Program-made: the position numbers and the translations under genes
The notes under the pieces: generated by a model
Databases searched by the model: none
Told to the model about the DNA's origin: nothing
What the model saw: only the letters and a program-made list of their open reading frames with translations
In this document: piece by piece, positions 1 through 5,634 of the stretch
Layout: every line of letters begins with the position of its first letter
Position numbering within the stretch: the first letter of the stretch is position 1
Source of the DNA: Bacteroidales bacterium GP4
GTDB lineage: Bacteria > Bacteroidota > Bacteroidia > Bacteroidales > Muribaculaceae
Length of the DNA stretch: 5,634 nucleotides
Assembly: GCA_001701065.1 (NCBI GenBank)
Contig: DAAL01000227.1
Span: 2,761 to 8,394, forward strand
Direction: 5' to 3'

Positions 1-10
1 ACAGCCCAAC

Positions 11-1105
11 TCAAATGGCTGCTTCGAACTTCCATTGCTGCTGGACGTGTTCGTTGTCAGCAAGCTCGGGATTGCTCTCGGCATACTTGTACTTGTTTTT
101 GATATACACCGGAAGCAGGTCAGTGAACAGCAGTGCGTTCACTCCTTTGCTCTGGTATTCCGGAGCCACAGCCACAAGCAGCAGATCCACAATGTCATTA
201 TGCCCTTTCAATGCTTTGAGCAGGTGATACCATCCGAAGGGGAAGAACTTGCCTTTGGACTTCTGCAATGCGCGTGAGAATGAGGGAATGGATATTCCCA
301 CACCCACGAGCTTGTCGTTCTCGTCGACTATTATGCTCACGTTCTCAAGTCTAAGGATGGGCAGATAGATATTGATATAGTAGTCAATCTGGCGTTTTGA
401 CAGGGGTGAATAGCCATAAAGCTTGTCGTAAGCTTCGTTCACAAGCTCAAAAAGCGCCACGCCGTACTCTTCTTTGATTTTCTTTGCGCTCGTGTACTTG
501 ATGTTTCTCAGTTTGTATTTGCGCTTCACTATTTCGCCCACACGTGCCAGCTGGTCAGGAACCTTGTCGGGTACTGTCATTCTGAACTCAAGCCATTCGG
601 CATCCTCGGTGAATCCGAGACGCTTTATGTGGTCGATGTAATAGGGATAGTTGTAGAGAGTCGCCATGGTGCCGAGTTCGTCGTAGCCGAATGTCAGGAA
701 TCCTTCGTGGTCCATGTCGGTGAATCCCATCGGTCCCACCATGTGGGTCAATCCTTGTTCGCGTCCCCACTGCGCAAGGGTGTTGAATAGAGCGTCGACT
801 ACTTCTTCATCGTCGATAAAATCCACAAATCCGAATCGTAAATCTTTCTTTCCCGTGCGTTCGTTCACAACATTGTTGACTATTCCGGTGATTCTTCCCA
901 CCGGAACGCCGTCACGGTAAGCCATCCATGATTTAGCTTTACAGAAGTCGAAAGCCGGATTCTTTCCGGGAGTCAAGGTGGCTATCTCGTCGATAACCAA
1001 CGGCGGCACGTAACAGTCGTTGCCTTTGTATAGGTCAATTCCGAATTTTATGTATTTTTTCAGTTCGGATGCTACAGGTTGTATTTCTTTAATTTCGATT
1101 GCCAT
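11..1105 (-). CDS. YghO-like GNAT-fold acyltransferase
   Basis: The 364-residue product resembles the YghO-like group of GNAT (acyl-CoA N-acyltransferase) fold proteins common in Bacteroidetes; the substrate is unknown. It appears to have two lobes. The N-terminal lobe (about 15-178) has FGFVDF at 91-96, a GPMGF turn at 124-128 and NYPYY at 152-156 followed by a GF turn, all typical of this group. The C-terminal lobe (about 200-355) has GYSPLS at 231-236 and a strand LLLVAVAPEYQSKGVN at 308-323, whose Q-x-x-G matches the acyl-CoA pyrophosphate-binding motif A. No signal peptide or membrane span is seen, so it should be cytoplasmic. The start is fixed by an ATG three bases after the stop of the upstream pseudokinase gene, which implies co-transcription and probable translational coupling. 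The C-terminus ends abruptly after QQQWKFEAAI; from memory, relatives usually continue into a basic, arginine-rich tail. The fold is fairly certain, the reaction is not. Confidence 0.85.
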   Translation of the reverse strand: MAIEIKEIQPVASELKKYIKFGIDLYKGNDCYVPPLVIDEIATLTPGKNPAFDFCKAKSWMAYRDGVPVGRITGIVNNVVNERTGKKDLRFGFVDFIDDEEVVDALFNTLAQWGREQGLTHMVGPMGFTDMDHEGFLTFGYDELGTMATLYNYPYYIDHIKRLGFTEDAEWLEFRMTVPDKVPDQLARVGEIVKRKYKLRNIKYTSAKKIKEEYGVALFELVNEAYDKLYGYSPLSKRQIDYYINIYLPILRLENVSIIVDENDKLVGVGISIPSFSRALQKSKGKFFPFGWYHLLKALKGHNDIVDLLLVAVAPEYQSKGVNALLFTDLLPVYIKNKYKYAESNPELADNEHVQQQWKFEAAI

Positions 1106-1108
1106 AGT

Positions 1109-1963
1109 CTATCTGTTTATGTAAGAATAGATAAAGGGTTGAAAGTCGTGAGCGGTTACTTCCAGTTGTGCCCGGTCCTGGTTGATTATAGGTGTATAGG
1201 ACTTCTGATAGTTTAGCCAGGCAAGTAACAGCACCATCAGTGATAAAAATATAATGATAAGAATATACAGTTGGTTGGATGAACGTTTTTCAAGCGCAAG
1301 ATGCAGGTCCTGGACATCATGATACCGCTTTTGCGGGTTCGGGTCCTGGCACCGCTGCGCCACTTTGTGCAGATGAGGGTATTTCCCGTCCACATGCTTT
1401 AGTGCTTCTTCAAGCACTTTCCCGTAGTTGGCTATGTCTTCCTGTACATCAGCCGGCTCGATGTGCATCAACTGGTCGAAACCCACATCTATTAGTTTCA
1501 GGTTGCCCACATTCTCGGTGAATATGATATTTTTCGGGCTTATGGGATGATGCGCGATATGGTTGGATTGGATGTAGTCTATCGCATCCACAAGGTCGTG
1601 TTCAAGTTTCTCGATAATGTCGGGCGTTACCCGGTTTTCCCTGATAAGCTTCTGCAGCGAATCGCCGTACACGTCATCGGTTATTATGCATCGTCCAAGC
1701 GGCTCTACGTCCTCGATGTCGTTTATCATCACTATATGGGGATGAGCAAGATTGTAGCGTACCTCAAATTCCTTCTCTAACATCTCTTGATATTCAGGTA
1801 AGGACGCATACTCCGGCTTCAGGGCTTTCAGCATAACCCATTTACCGTATTTTTTAGCGGTATAGACAAGATAATACTCTTCTTCCCATTCGGGGAGGAG
1901 TGTAATCTCGGTCCATTTGTCGGAGCCGTTGTTGTCAATCAGGCGTTCTTCCATGTCAGCCAT
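1109..1963 (-). CDS. Membrane-anchored Ser/Thr kinase-like protein, probable pseudokinase
   Basis: This 284-residue protein has a kinase-fold domain (about 18-225), one hydrophobic helix (about 232-250) and a short polar tail of about 34 residues, presumably periplasmic. Kept kinase landmarks are the VAIK-type Lys46, the alpha-C Glu65 ten residues before HP at 74-75, HPHIV at 74-78, Asn145 of the catalytic loop, Asp159-Val-Gly in place of DFG, the D-x-x-x-x-G of subdomain IX (Asp176, Gly181) and a late Arg213. Lost are the glycine loop, replaced by an acidic PEWEEEYY stretch at 24-31, and the HRDLKPxN motif, which reads HHPISPKN at 138-145, so the catalytic Asp is Pro140 and the Lys is Ser142. 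Only 17 residues separate Asp159 from Asp176, so most of the activation segment, including APE, is absent. Phosphotransfer therefore looks very unlikely; a scaffold or nucleotide-sensing role is inferred. The ATG at 1961-1963 is used; Met4 at 1952-1954 is a possible alternative. It is the first gene of a pair with the acyltransferase. Confidence 0.85.
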   Translation of the reverse strand: MADMEERLIDNNGSDKWTEITLLPEWEEEYYLVYTAKKYGKWVMLKALKPEYASLPEYQEMLEKEFEVRYNLAHPHIVMINDIEDVEPLGRCIITDDVYGDSLQKLIRENRVTPDIIEKLEHDLVDAIDYIQSNHIAHHPISPKNIIFTENVGNLKLIDVGFDQLMHIEPADVQEDIANYGKVLEEALKHVDGKYPHLHKVAQRCQDPNPQKRYHDVQDLHLALEKRSSNQLYILIIIFLSLMVLLLAWLNYQKSYTPIINQDRAQLEVTAHDFQPFIYSYINR

Positions 1964-2010
1964 AAGCGGAGTTTTTGTCGATAGTTTTTTAGACGATTTC
2001 TAATAAATAG

Positions 2011-2018
2011 CAAAAATA
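2011..2018 (-). promoter_or_regulatory. Predicted Bacteroidetes -7 promoter element for the pseudokinase operon
   Basis: Read on the minus strand the site is TATTTTTG, an exact match to the Bacteroidetes -7 consensus TAnnTTTG. It lies 47 bases upstream of the pseudokinase ATG and about 55 bases past the terminator of the preceding unit. No good TTTG appears at the usual -33 spacing, and the region is AT-rich, so a chance match is possible. Confidence 0.5.
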
Positions 2019-2073
2019 CGGAAATATCTACATAAAACCACGAGTTAATGCATGAAAAGTGATGTTAAATAAT

Positions 2074-2103
2074 AAAAAAGAGCCTCTGCGGAGGCTCTTT
2101 TTT
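2074..2103 (-). terminator. Rho-independent terminator of the lipoprotein cassette, symmetric
   Basis: A perfect 7-bp stem GAGCCTC/GAGGCTC (2080-2086 with 2091-2097) closes a 4-base loop. It is flanked by six A's (2074-2079) and six T's (2098-2103), so it has a T-run on either strand. On the minus strand it sits about 50 bases after the stop of the 152-residue lipoprotein gene and just before the pseudokinase promoter. No plus-strand gene ends here, so the minus-strand role is the relevant one. Confidence 0.88.
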
Positions 2104-2152
2104 ATTAAAACTGATATATATGTTTTCTGATGATTGTCTTTTACTCAAAGCA

Positions 2153-2611
2153 TCAATATCCATGCGGCTCATTGTCTTCGCTACTGTATTTGACATCAAA
2201 ATGGATTTCTTCTTTTGGGGCTTTTTTCATCACTATCGCTACTGCCCACGGAATTACTGGATTAACAAAAGTTTGTTCTACCAACACTTTTATGTGGTAG
2301 CCGGTATCGGAGGTTAAGGCTTCTTCCACCTCTATCTCATGGATTCCGTAATGACTCACTCCTCTCACAAGTGCCAGAACATTGTTGTCGAAGTCAATGT
2401 CCCATCCATCAGGTAAAGGTGTGTCCGTGATATGTTTGTATTCTTTTTTGTTGTGGATAATCCGGCATCCCTCGAAATCAAATTTTTGAGCCTGCCATTC
2501 CGGATAATTGTAAACAGTACCTACCTTAATATAGCTGTGGTCACTGCAACTTGATAGTGAAAGGACTGCAAAACAACAAAAAACTAATGCGTTATATATG
2601 TAAGATTTCAT
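2153..2611 (-). CDS. Lipoprotein of unknown function, possibly PrcB-like
   Basis: This is a 152-residue protein with a basic and hydrophobic leader and a clear lipobox LSSC at 19-22, giving a predicted mature lipoprotein beginning at Cys22, followed by SDHS. The mature part is short and predicted mostly beta: a Trp/Phe/Asp-rich first half (about 35-75), then alternating strands with NVLALVRG at about 77-84, GIHEIEVEEA and GYHIKVLVEQ, and a PWAVAIVMKK strand. That last pattern (strand, RG-x-S-x-YGI, I-x-V-E, then a final hydrophobic strand ending in Lys) loosely recalls the C-terminal domain of PrcB, a protease-complex subunit known from Treponema; this is a weak visual resemblance only. The ATG lies one base after the TAA of the 75-residue lipoprotein gene, so the two are almost certainly translated from one message. 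A strong terminator follows. I do not recognise a definite family. Confidence 0.75.
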   Translation of the reverse strand: MKSYIYNALVFCCFAVLSLSSCSDHSYIKVGTVYNYPEWQAQKFDFEGCRIIHNKKEYKHITDTPLPDGWDIDFDNNVLALVRGVSHYGIHEIEVEEALTSDTGYHIKVLVEQTFVNPVIPWAVAIVMKKAPKEEIHFDVKYSSEDNEPHGY

Positions 2612-2612
2612 G

Positions 2613-2840
2613 TTAAATTGAATAATGGTTATTTGTAAGTCTATTTTTTACTTCTGTGACAGCAGCATATGCATCTACTAATCCATATCCCATTTCAGGA
2701 TGCCATTTCTTAGATTGGTCTGACAATGAAATCGTATCAGTTAACGATTCATCATTAAGAAAACCTTGGCTATCGCAACTAATTATGGAGTTAGATAGCA
2801 TACTGATTAGAATCAGATTTAAATAATAATTTTTTCCCAT
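2613..2840 (-). CDS. Small lipoprotein carrying a subtilisin-like (S8) peptidase C-terminal remnant
   Basis: This 75-residue reading frame has a hydrophobic leader and a lipobox IISC at 19-22 (predicted lipidated Cys22), then a Ser/Asp-rich linker to about residue 45, then KWHPEMGYGLVDAYAAV at 45-61. That last block matches the end of the catalytic domain in Bacteroidetes S8 serine peptidases, where a W...EMGYGLVDAYAAV-type sequence closes the fold. The Asp, His and Ser catalytic motifs (D-S/T-G, HGTxxA, GTSxAxP) that should lie between leader and this block are all missing. The simplest reading is an in-frame deletion of a lipoprotein protease that left a leader joined to its tail. The frame itself is open, has a matching -7 element upstream and is coupled by a one-base gap to the next lipoprotein gene, so it may still be expressed. 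GC content here (about 34% over 2641-2820) is well below that of the peptidase gene next door. It could instead be a decayed gene with no product. Confidence 0.65.
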   Translation of the reverse strand: MGKNYYLNLILISMLSNSIISCDSQGFLNDESLTDTISLSDQSKKWHPEMGYGLVDAYAAVTEVKNRLTNNHYSI

Positions 2841-2878
2841 TGTAAAAAAAATATTAGGTTGTTAATAGAAAAGTATTG

Positions 2879-2886
2879 CAAATGTA
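2879..2886 (-). promoter_or_regulatory. Predicted Bacteroidetes -7 promoter element for the lipoprotein cassette
   Basis: On the minus strand the site is TACATTTG, an exact TAnnTTTG match, 38 bases upstream of the ATG of the 75-residue lipoprotein. A TTG occurs 23 bases further upstream, slightly beyond the usual 19-21 base spacing for the -33 element, so the -33 match is weak. The preceding unit is already closed by a terminator, which makes an independent promoter here necessary if these genes are expressed. Confidence 0.55.
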
Positions 2887-2914
2887 GTATGGTTTGGCGC
2901 TGATGAATGCAATA

Positions 2915-2927
2915 ATTTGTAACAAAT
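2915..2927. repeat. 13-base inverted repeat upstream of the lipoprotein promoter
   Basis: ATTTGT and ACAAAT form a perfect 6-bp inverted repeat around a single A. It is centred roughly 35-40 bases upstream of the -7 element, a plausible position for a regulator-binding site. The region is AT-rich and the arms are short, so chance is a serious alternative. Confidence 0.3.
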
Positions 2928-2972
2928 GTCTTTGATGGTGTAACACAGAACGTTAATTATACTTTTTGAGAT

Positions 2973-3007
2973 AAAAAGCAGGGTTGCCGCAATCAATGCG
3001 GCAACCC
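2973..3007 (-). terminator. Rho-independent terminator after the M13 peptidase gene
   Basis: A perfect 10-bp GC-rich stem GGGTTGCCGC/GCGGCAACCC (2981-2990 with 2998-3007) closes a 7-base loop. On the minus strand it is followed by TGCTTTTTAT, giving a T-run. It starts 28 bases after the peptidase stop codon and separates that unit from the lipoprotein cassette. Confidence 0.9.
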
Positions 3008-3035
3008 TTACAATAGACTTATAATATCGGTAACT

Positions 3036-5081
3036 TTACCAGATGATGACCTGTTCTTCAGCGGGGCGGTACATCTTGTCGCCTTCCTTGATGCCGAAAG
3101 CTTCAAAGAACGGAGTGATGTTGCGCAGAGTCACGTTCACACGATTTTCGCCGAGAGAGTGAACATCGCCTGTTGTGAGAGAGCGAATCTCCTCGTCACG
3201 GATGTTGCCTGCCCAGATGTTGGCATAGTTGAGGTAATACACCTGCATGGGATGGATTCCGTCGATAAGAGCTGAGTCGGAGTTGATGTCAACGCCTTTC
3301 TTCTTCTGTGAGTCGAGGAATGCAGTGCGTGCCACGCGTAGACCGCCTTGGTCGGCAATGTTTTCACCGAGAGTGTACTGTCCGTTGGCGTGTACGCCGG
3401 GGAGCACTTCCACTTCGTCGAACTGCGCGATGAGTCCTGAAGTGAGTTTGGCAAATGCTTCGGCATCCTCAGGAGTCCACCAGTCAGTCATGTTGCCTTC
3501 AGCGTCGAAGTTTCTTCCCTGGTCGTCAAATCCGTGGGTCATTTCGTGACCTATCACCACGCCTATACCTCCGTAGTTCTCGGCATCGCTTGCTTCGGGG
3601 TCGAAGAACGGAGCCTGAAGTATACCTGCAGGGAACACAATCTCATTGGCGAGCGGATTGTAATAGGCGTTTACGGTTTGGGGAGTCATGCCCCATTCGG
3701 TCTTGTCAACCGGTTTGCCCCACTTGGCAAGCTCTTCTTTCTGGTGCCACATGGACACATTGTGCATGTTCTCGTAGTAAGAGAGCTTGGGGTCGATGTT
3801 GAGGGTGGTGTAGTCCTTCCACTTGTCGGGATAACCTATCTTCACGGTGAACGCGTTAAGCTTCTTGATGGCGTTGAGTTTTGTGTCGTCGCTCATCCAC
3901 GGCAGATTGATGATGTGCTTGCCGAGTGCTGTGCGAAGGTTCTCCACAAGCTGAATCATGTATTGCTTTGACGATTCGGGGAAGTATTTTTCAACATAGA
4001 GTTCGCCCACAGCTTCGCCCATGGCGCCTTCGGTGGCTCCGAGAGCACGTTTCCAGCGGGGACGCTGCTGCTGCACGCCGCTCACTACTTTGTTGAATTC
4101 AAATGAAGTGTCGGTGAATTTGTCGCTAAGCGCGCTTGCTGCCTGGCTTACGTATTTCCACAGGTAGTAGTCCTTGATTTCACGCTCGGTGAGAGAACCC
4201 ATGAGGTTATTTGCCTGTGCTATTGAGCTTGGTTCGGTCACAATCACCGAGGGAGGAGTGGCTATGTCCATTGTCTCAATGAAGAAGCGGTCCCAGTTGA
4301 CATTGGGATAATTCTGCTTAAGCTGGTCGATGGAACGCACGTTGTACATAGCGGGGATGTTGCGGCTCTGTTCGCGTGTCCATGCCGAGTCAGCGAGGGC
4401 AGTCTCTATTTTCATCACATTCTTCATGATGCGGTTAGCGTCCTTCTTGGAGTAGCCGGCGTTCTGCATCTGCTTTACGATAAGCTTCTGGTAAGCTTCA
4501 CGCACATCCTTGTTGCGCTTGTCGTTTTCAAGATAGTAGTCGCGGTCACCGAGTCCCATACCGCCGCCGCTCACGTACATTGCATACTGGTTGCTGTTGG
4601 CAAGGTCCTCCATAGGTCCGGCTCCGAAGAACGGGCTGGCATAGTAAGTCTGCATCCACAAGAAGAGGTCCTCCATCTTGTCGGACGGTGTTGTCTCGAT
4701 TTTCTTGAGGTCAGCGAGGATAGGCTTTGCGCCTTCGGCGTTACGGCGGGTAGAGTCCATAGCCTGGCTATAGATGGTCCACACTTTGTAAGCCACGCTG
4801 CCCGGCTGCGGATTGGATGCGCCGAGGTTGAGCACGAGTTCCTTCACGTGGGCTTCGGCTGAATCGTTGAGGATGTTGAACTGACCGTAACGGGCAAACT
4901 CGTCGGTCAACGGGTGAGCTTCCTGCCATCCTTTGTTCACATGATGGTAGAAGTCAGTGCCGGCGGGTATCGATTTGTCGAAATACGCCGGATTCAGGCT
5001 TTTCAGATGTTCTTGTGCCGATGCGCCAAGTGCGATGCCGCACATCATTCCGGCTGCAAGAAATAATTTGATTGATTTCAT
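3036..5081 (-). CDS. Secreted M13 (neprilysin/PepO-type) zinc metallopeptidase
   Basis: The 681-residue protein is an M13 family endopeptidase, expected to cleave oligopeptides at the amino side of hydrophobic residues. A signal peptide is evident (basic start, hydrophobic core, GASA cleavage before Gln23), so it should act in the periplasm or at the surface. After the long helical N-terminal M13 domain come the substrate-binding NAYYNP at 471-476, the zinc motif HEMTH at 512-516 (His512, Glu513, His516), and GENIAD at 572-577, which supplies the third zinc ligand Glu573 and the supporting Asp577. His641 and Arg647, spaced six apart, correspond to the neprilysin transition-state and substrate-binding pair. 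The C-terminus VIIW matches the usual bacterial M13 ending. Length is normal for the family and every catalytic residue is present, so it should be active. It follows panB by 13 bases with no internal promoter seen, implying read-through from panB, and is closed by a strong hairpin terminator. Its physiological peptide is unknown. Confidence 0.96.
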   Translation of the reverse strand: MKSIKLFLAAGMMCGIALGASAQEHLKSLNPAYFDKSIPAGTDFYHHVNKGWQEAHPLTDEFARYGQFNILNDSAEAHVKELVLNLGASNPQPGSVAYKVWTIYSQAMDSTRRNAEGAKPILADLKKIETTPSDKMEDLFLWMQTYYASPFFGAGPMEDLANSNQYAMYVSGGGMGLGDRDYYLENDKRNKDVREAYQKLIVKQMQNAGYSKKDANRIMKNVMKIETALADSAWTREQSRNIPAMYNVRSIDQLKQNYPNVNWDRFFIETMDIATPPSVIVTEPSSIAQANNLMGSLTEREIKDYYLWKYVSQAASALSDKFTDTSFEFNKVVSGVQQQRPRWKRALGATEGAMGEAVGELYVEKYFPESSKQYMIQLVENLRTALGKHIINLPWMSDDTKLNAIKKLNAFTVKIGYPDKWKDYTTLNIDPKLSYYENMHNVSMWHQKEELAKWGKPVDKTEWGMTPQTVNAYYNPLANEIVFPAGILQAPFFDPEASDAENYGGIGVVIGHEMTHGFDDQGRNFDAEGNMTDWWTPEDAEAFAKLTSGLIAQFDEVEVLPGVHANGQYTLGENIADQGGLRVARTAFLDSQKKKGVDINSDSALIDGIHPMQVYYLNYANIWAGNIRDEEIRSLTTGDVHSLGENRVNVTLRNITPFFEAFGIKEGDKMYRPAEEQVIIW

Positions 5082-5094
5082 AGATTTTATACTA

Positions 5095-5634
5095 TTAATA
5101 CTGTTCTTTTTCGTTGGGGAAATCGCGGGTCTTTACATCCTCGATGTAGTGTCCCACCGCTTCATTGATGATGGTGGCGAGGTCAGCGTAACGGCGGAGG
5201 AAGCGCGGAGAGAAATCCTTGTTGATTCCGAGCATGTCGTGCATCACGAGCACCTGACCGTCAGTGCCGCCGCCTGCGCCGATGCCTATGGTGGGAATGG
5301 TCAGTTCCTTCGACACCTGTTCGGCGAGTTTTGCCGGAATTTTTTCAAGCACGATGGCGAAGCACCCTATCTCTTCAAGCAGTTTAGCGTCGGCAATAAG
5401 TTTCTTTGCCTCCTCTTTTTCTTTTGCTCTCACGGCATAAGTTCCGAACTTGTTGATCGACTGCGGAGTGAGTCCGAGGTGTCCCATTACAGGAATGCCT
5501 GCGCTCAGCACTCTCTCTATCGACTCTCTGATTTCGGAACCGCCTTCCATCTTCACGGCTTCGGCATGGCTTTCCTTCATCATCCTCACTGCTGAGGCGA
5601 GTGCCTCATGGCTGTTGCCCTGATAGGAGCCGAA
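5095..5634 (-). CDS. panB: 3-methyl-2-oxobutanoate hydroxymethyltransferase, C-terminal part (cut by window edge)
   Basis: PanB transfers a hydroxymethyl group from 5,10-methylenetetrahydrofolate to 3-methyl-2-oxobutanoate to make ketopantoate, the first step toward pantothenate and coenzyme A, in the cytoplasm. The frame is open to the window edge, giving 179 residues of the C-terminal two thirds; the first visible residues [12 protein letters not shown] correspond to the PFMSYQ-type region, so the N-terminus with two of the metal-binding Asp residues lies outside. Seen here are AVKMEGG (metal-binding Glu and conserved Lys), [20 protein letters not shown] (catalytic Glu), [21 protein letters not shown], and the usual C-terminal YADLATII...Y..DVK.RDFP segment. 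A start inside this span, for example the GTG at 5587-5589, would be false because conserved family sequence continues upstream of it. The M13 peptidase gene follows after 13 bases; no functional link between the two is known. Confidence 0.97.
   Translation of the reverse strand, partial: FGSYQGNSHEALASAVRMMKESHAEAVKMEGGSEIRESIERVLSAGIPVMGHLGLTPQSINKFGTYAVRAKEKEEAKKLIADAKLLEEIGCFAIVLEKIPAKLAEQVSKELTIPTIGIGAGGGTDGQVLVMHDMLGINKDFSPRFLRRYADLATIINEAVGHYIEDVKTRDFPNEKEQY

Noticed and set aside
588..770. A 60-codon minus-strand frame inside the acyltransferase gene, considered as evidence for a frameshift
   Set aside because: The acyltransferase frame is continuous and family-like through this region, so the second frame is only a shadow.
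2074..2103. The symmetric hairpin considered as an insertion-sequence end or attachment site
   Set aside because: GC stem with A-run and T-run is a textbook bidirectional terminator, no matching repeat is seen elsewhere, and no transposase or integrase is present.
2120..2317. A 65-codon plus-strand frame rich in Phe and Tyr opposite the 152-residue lipoprotein
   Set aside because: It is antisense to a gene with a clear lipobox and coupled start, and has no promoter or family signal of its own.
3247..3971. Overlapping plus-strand open frames of 100, 115 and 145 codons inside the M13 gene
   Set aside because: They overlap one another and the peptidase's catalytic region, with no coherent protein features; they are by-products of the GC-richer coding strand.
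3036..5081. Cys14 of the M13 peptidase leader considered as a lipobox
   Set aside because: The residues before it (GMM) do not fit a lipobox, while a good signal peptidase I site (ASA before Gln23) follows the hydrophobic core.
4957..5595. A 212-codon plus-strand open frame opposite panB and the M13 peptidase start
   Set aside because: It is antisense to two genes with clear family motifs, its translation shows no recognisable domain, and it is Cys/His/Phe-rich as expected of a shadow frame.

Overview
The window reads as chromosomal DNA of a Bacteroidales bacterium (Bacteroides or Muribaculaceae-like; the genus cannot be settled from this sequence). The reasons are the two upstream regions carrying a TAnnTTTG -7 element typical of Bacteroidetes primary sigma promoters, starts without a recognisable Shine-Dalgarno, Bacteroidetes-style lipoboxes, and the gene families present. 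All five or six genes lie on the minus strand, so transcription runs from high to low coordinates and the layout below follows that order.

Unit 1 (5634 down to about 2973): the 3' part of panB (pantothenate pathway, cut by the window edge) is followed after 13 bases by a complete secreted M13 (neprilysin/PepO-type) zinc metallopeptidase. No promoter is visible between them, and a strong hairpin plus T-run after the peptidase ends the unit.

Unit 2 (about 2886 down to 2074): a small AT-rich cassette with its own -7 element and its own terminator. It encodes a 75-residue lipoprotein whose C-terminal half looks like the last segment of a subtilisin-like S8 peptidase with the catalytic domain missing. 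One base later comes a 152-residue lipoprotein of unknown function with a possible resemblance to PrcB-type protease-complex subunits. The pair may be the remains of a surface protease plus partner locus.

Unit 3 (about 2018 down to 11): a -7 element followed by a 284-residue membrane-anchored protein-kinase-fold protein. It has lost the HRD aspartate, the catalytic-loop lysine, the glycine loop and most of the activation segment, so it is very likely a pseudokinase. Three bases after it comes a 364-residue YghO-like protein of the GNAT acyltransferase fold. The tight spacing suggests the two products work together, perhaps with the pseudokinase as a membrane-bound regulator or scaffold.

The most unusual points are the degenerate kinase coupled to an acyltransferase, and the lipoprotein/S8-remnant cassette. 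I see no tRNA or rRNA, CRISPR array, insertion sequence or phage gene. The intergenic stretches are all under 300 bases and are accounted for by the promoters and terminators listed.
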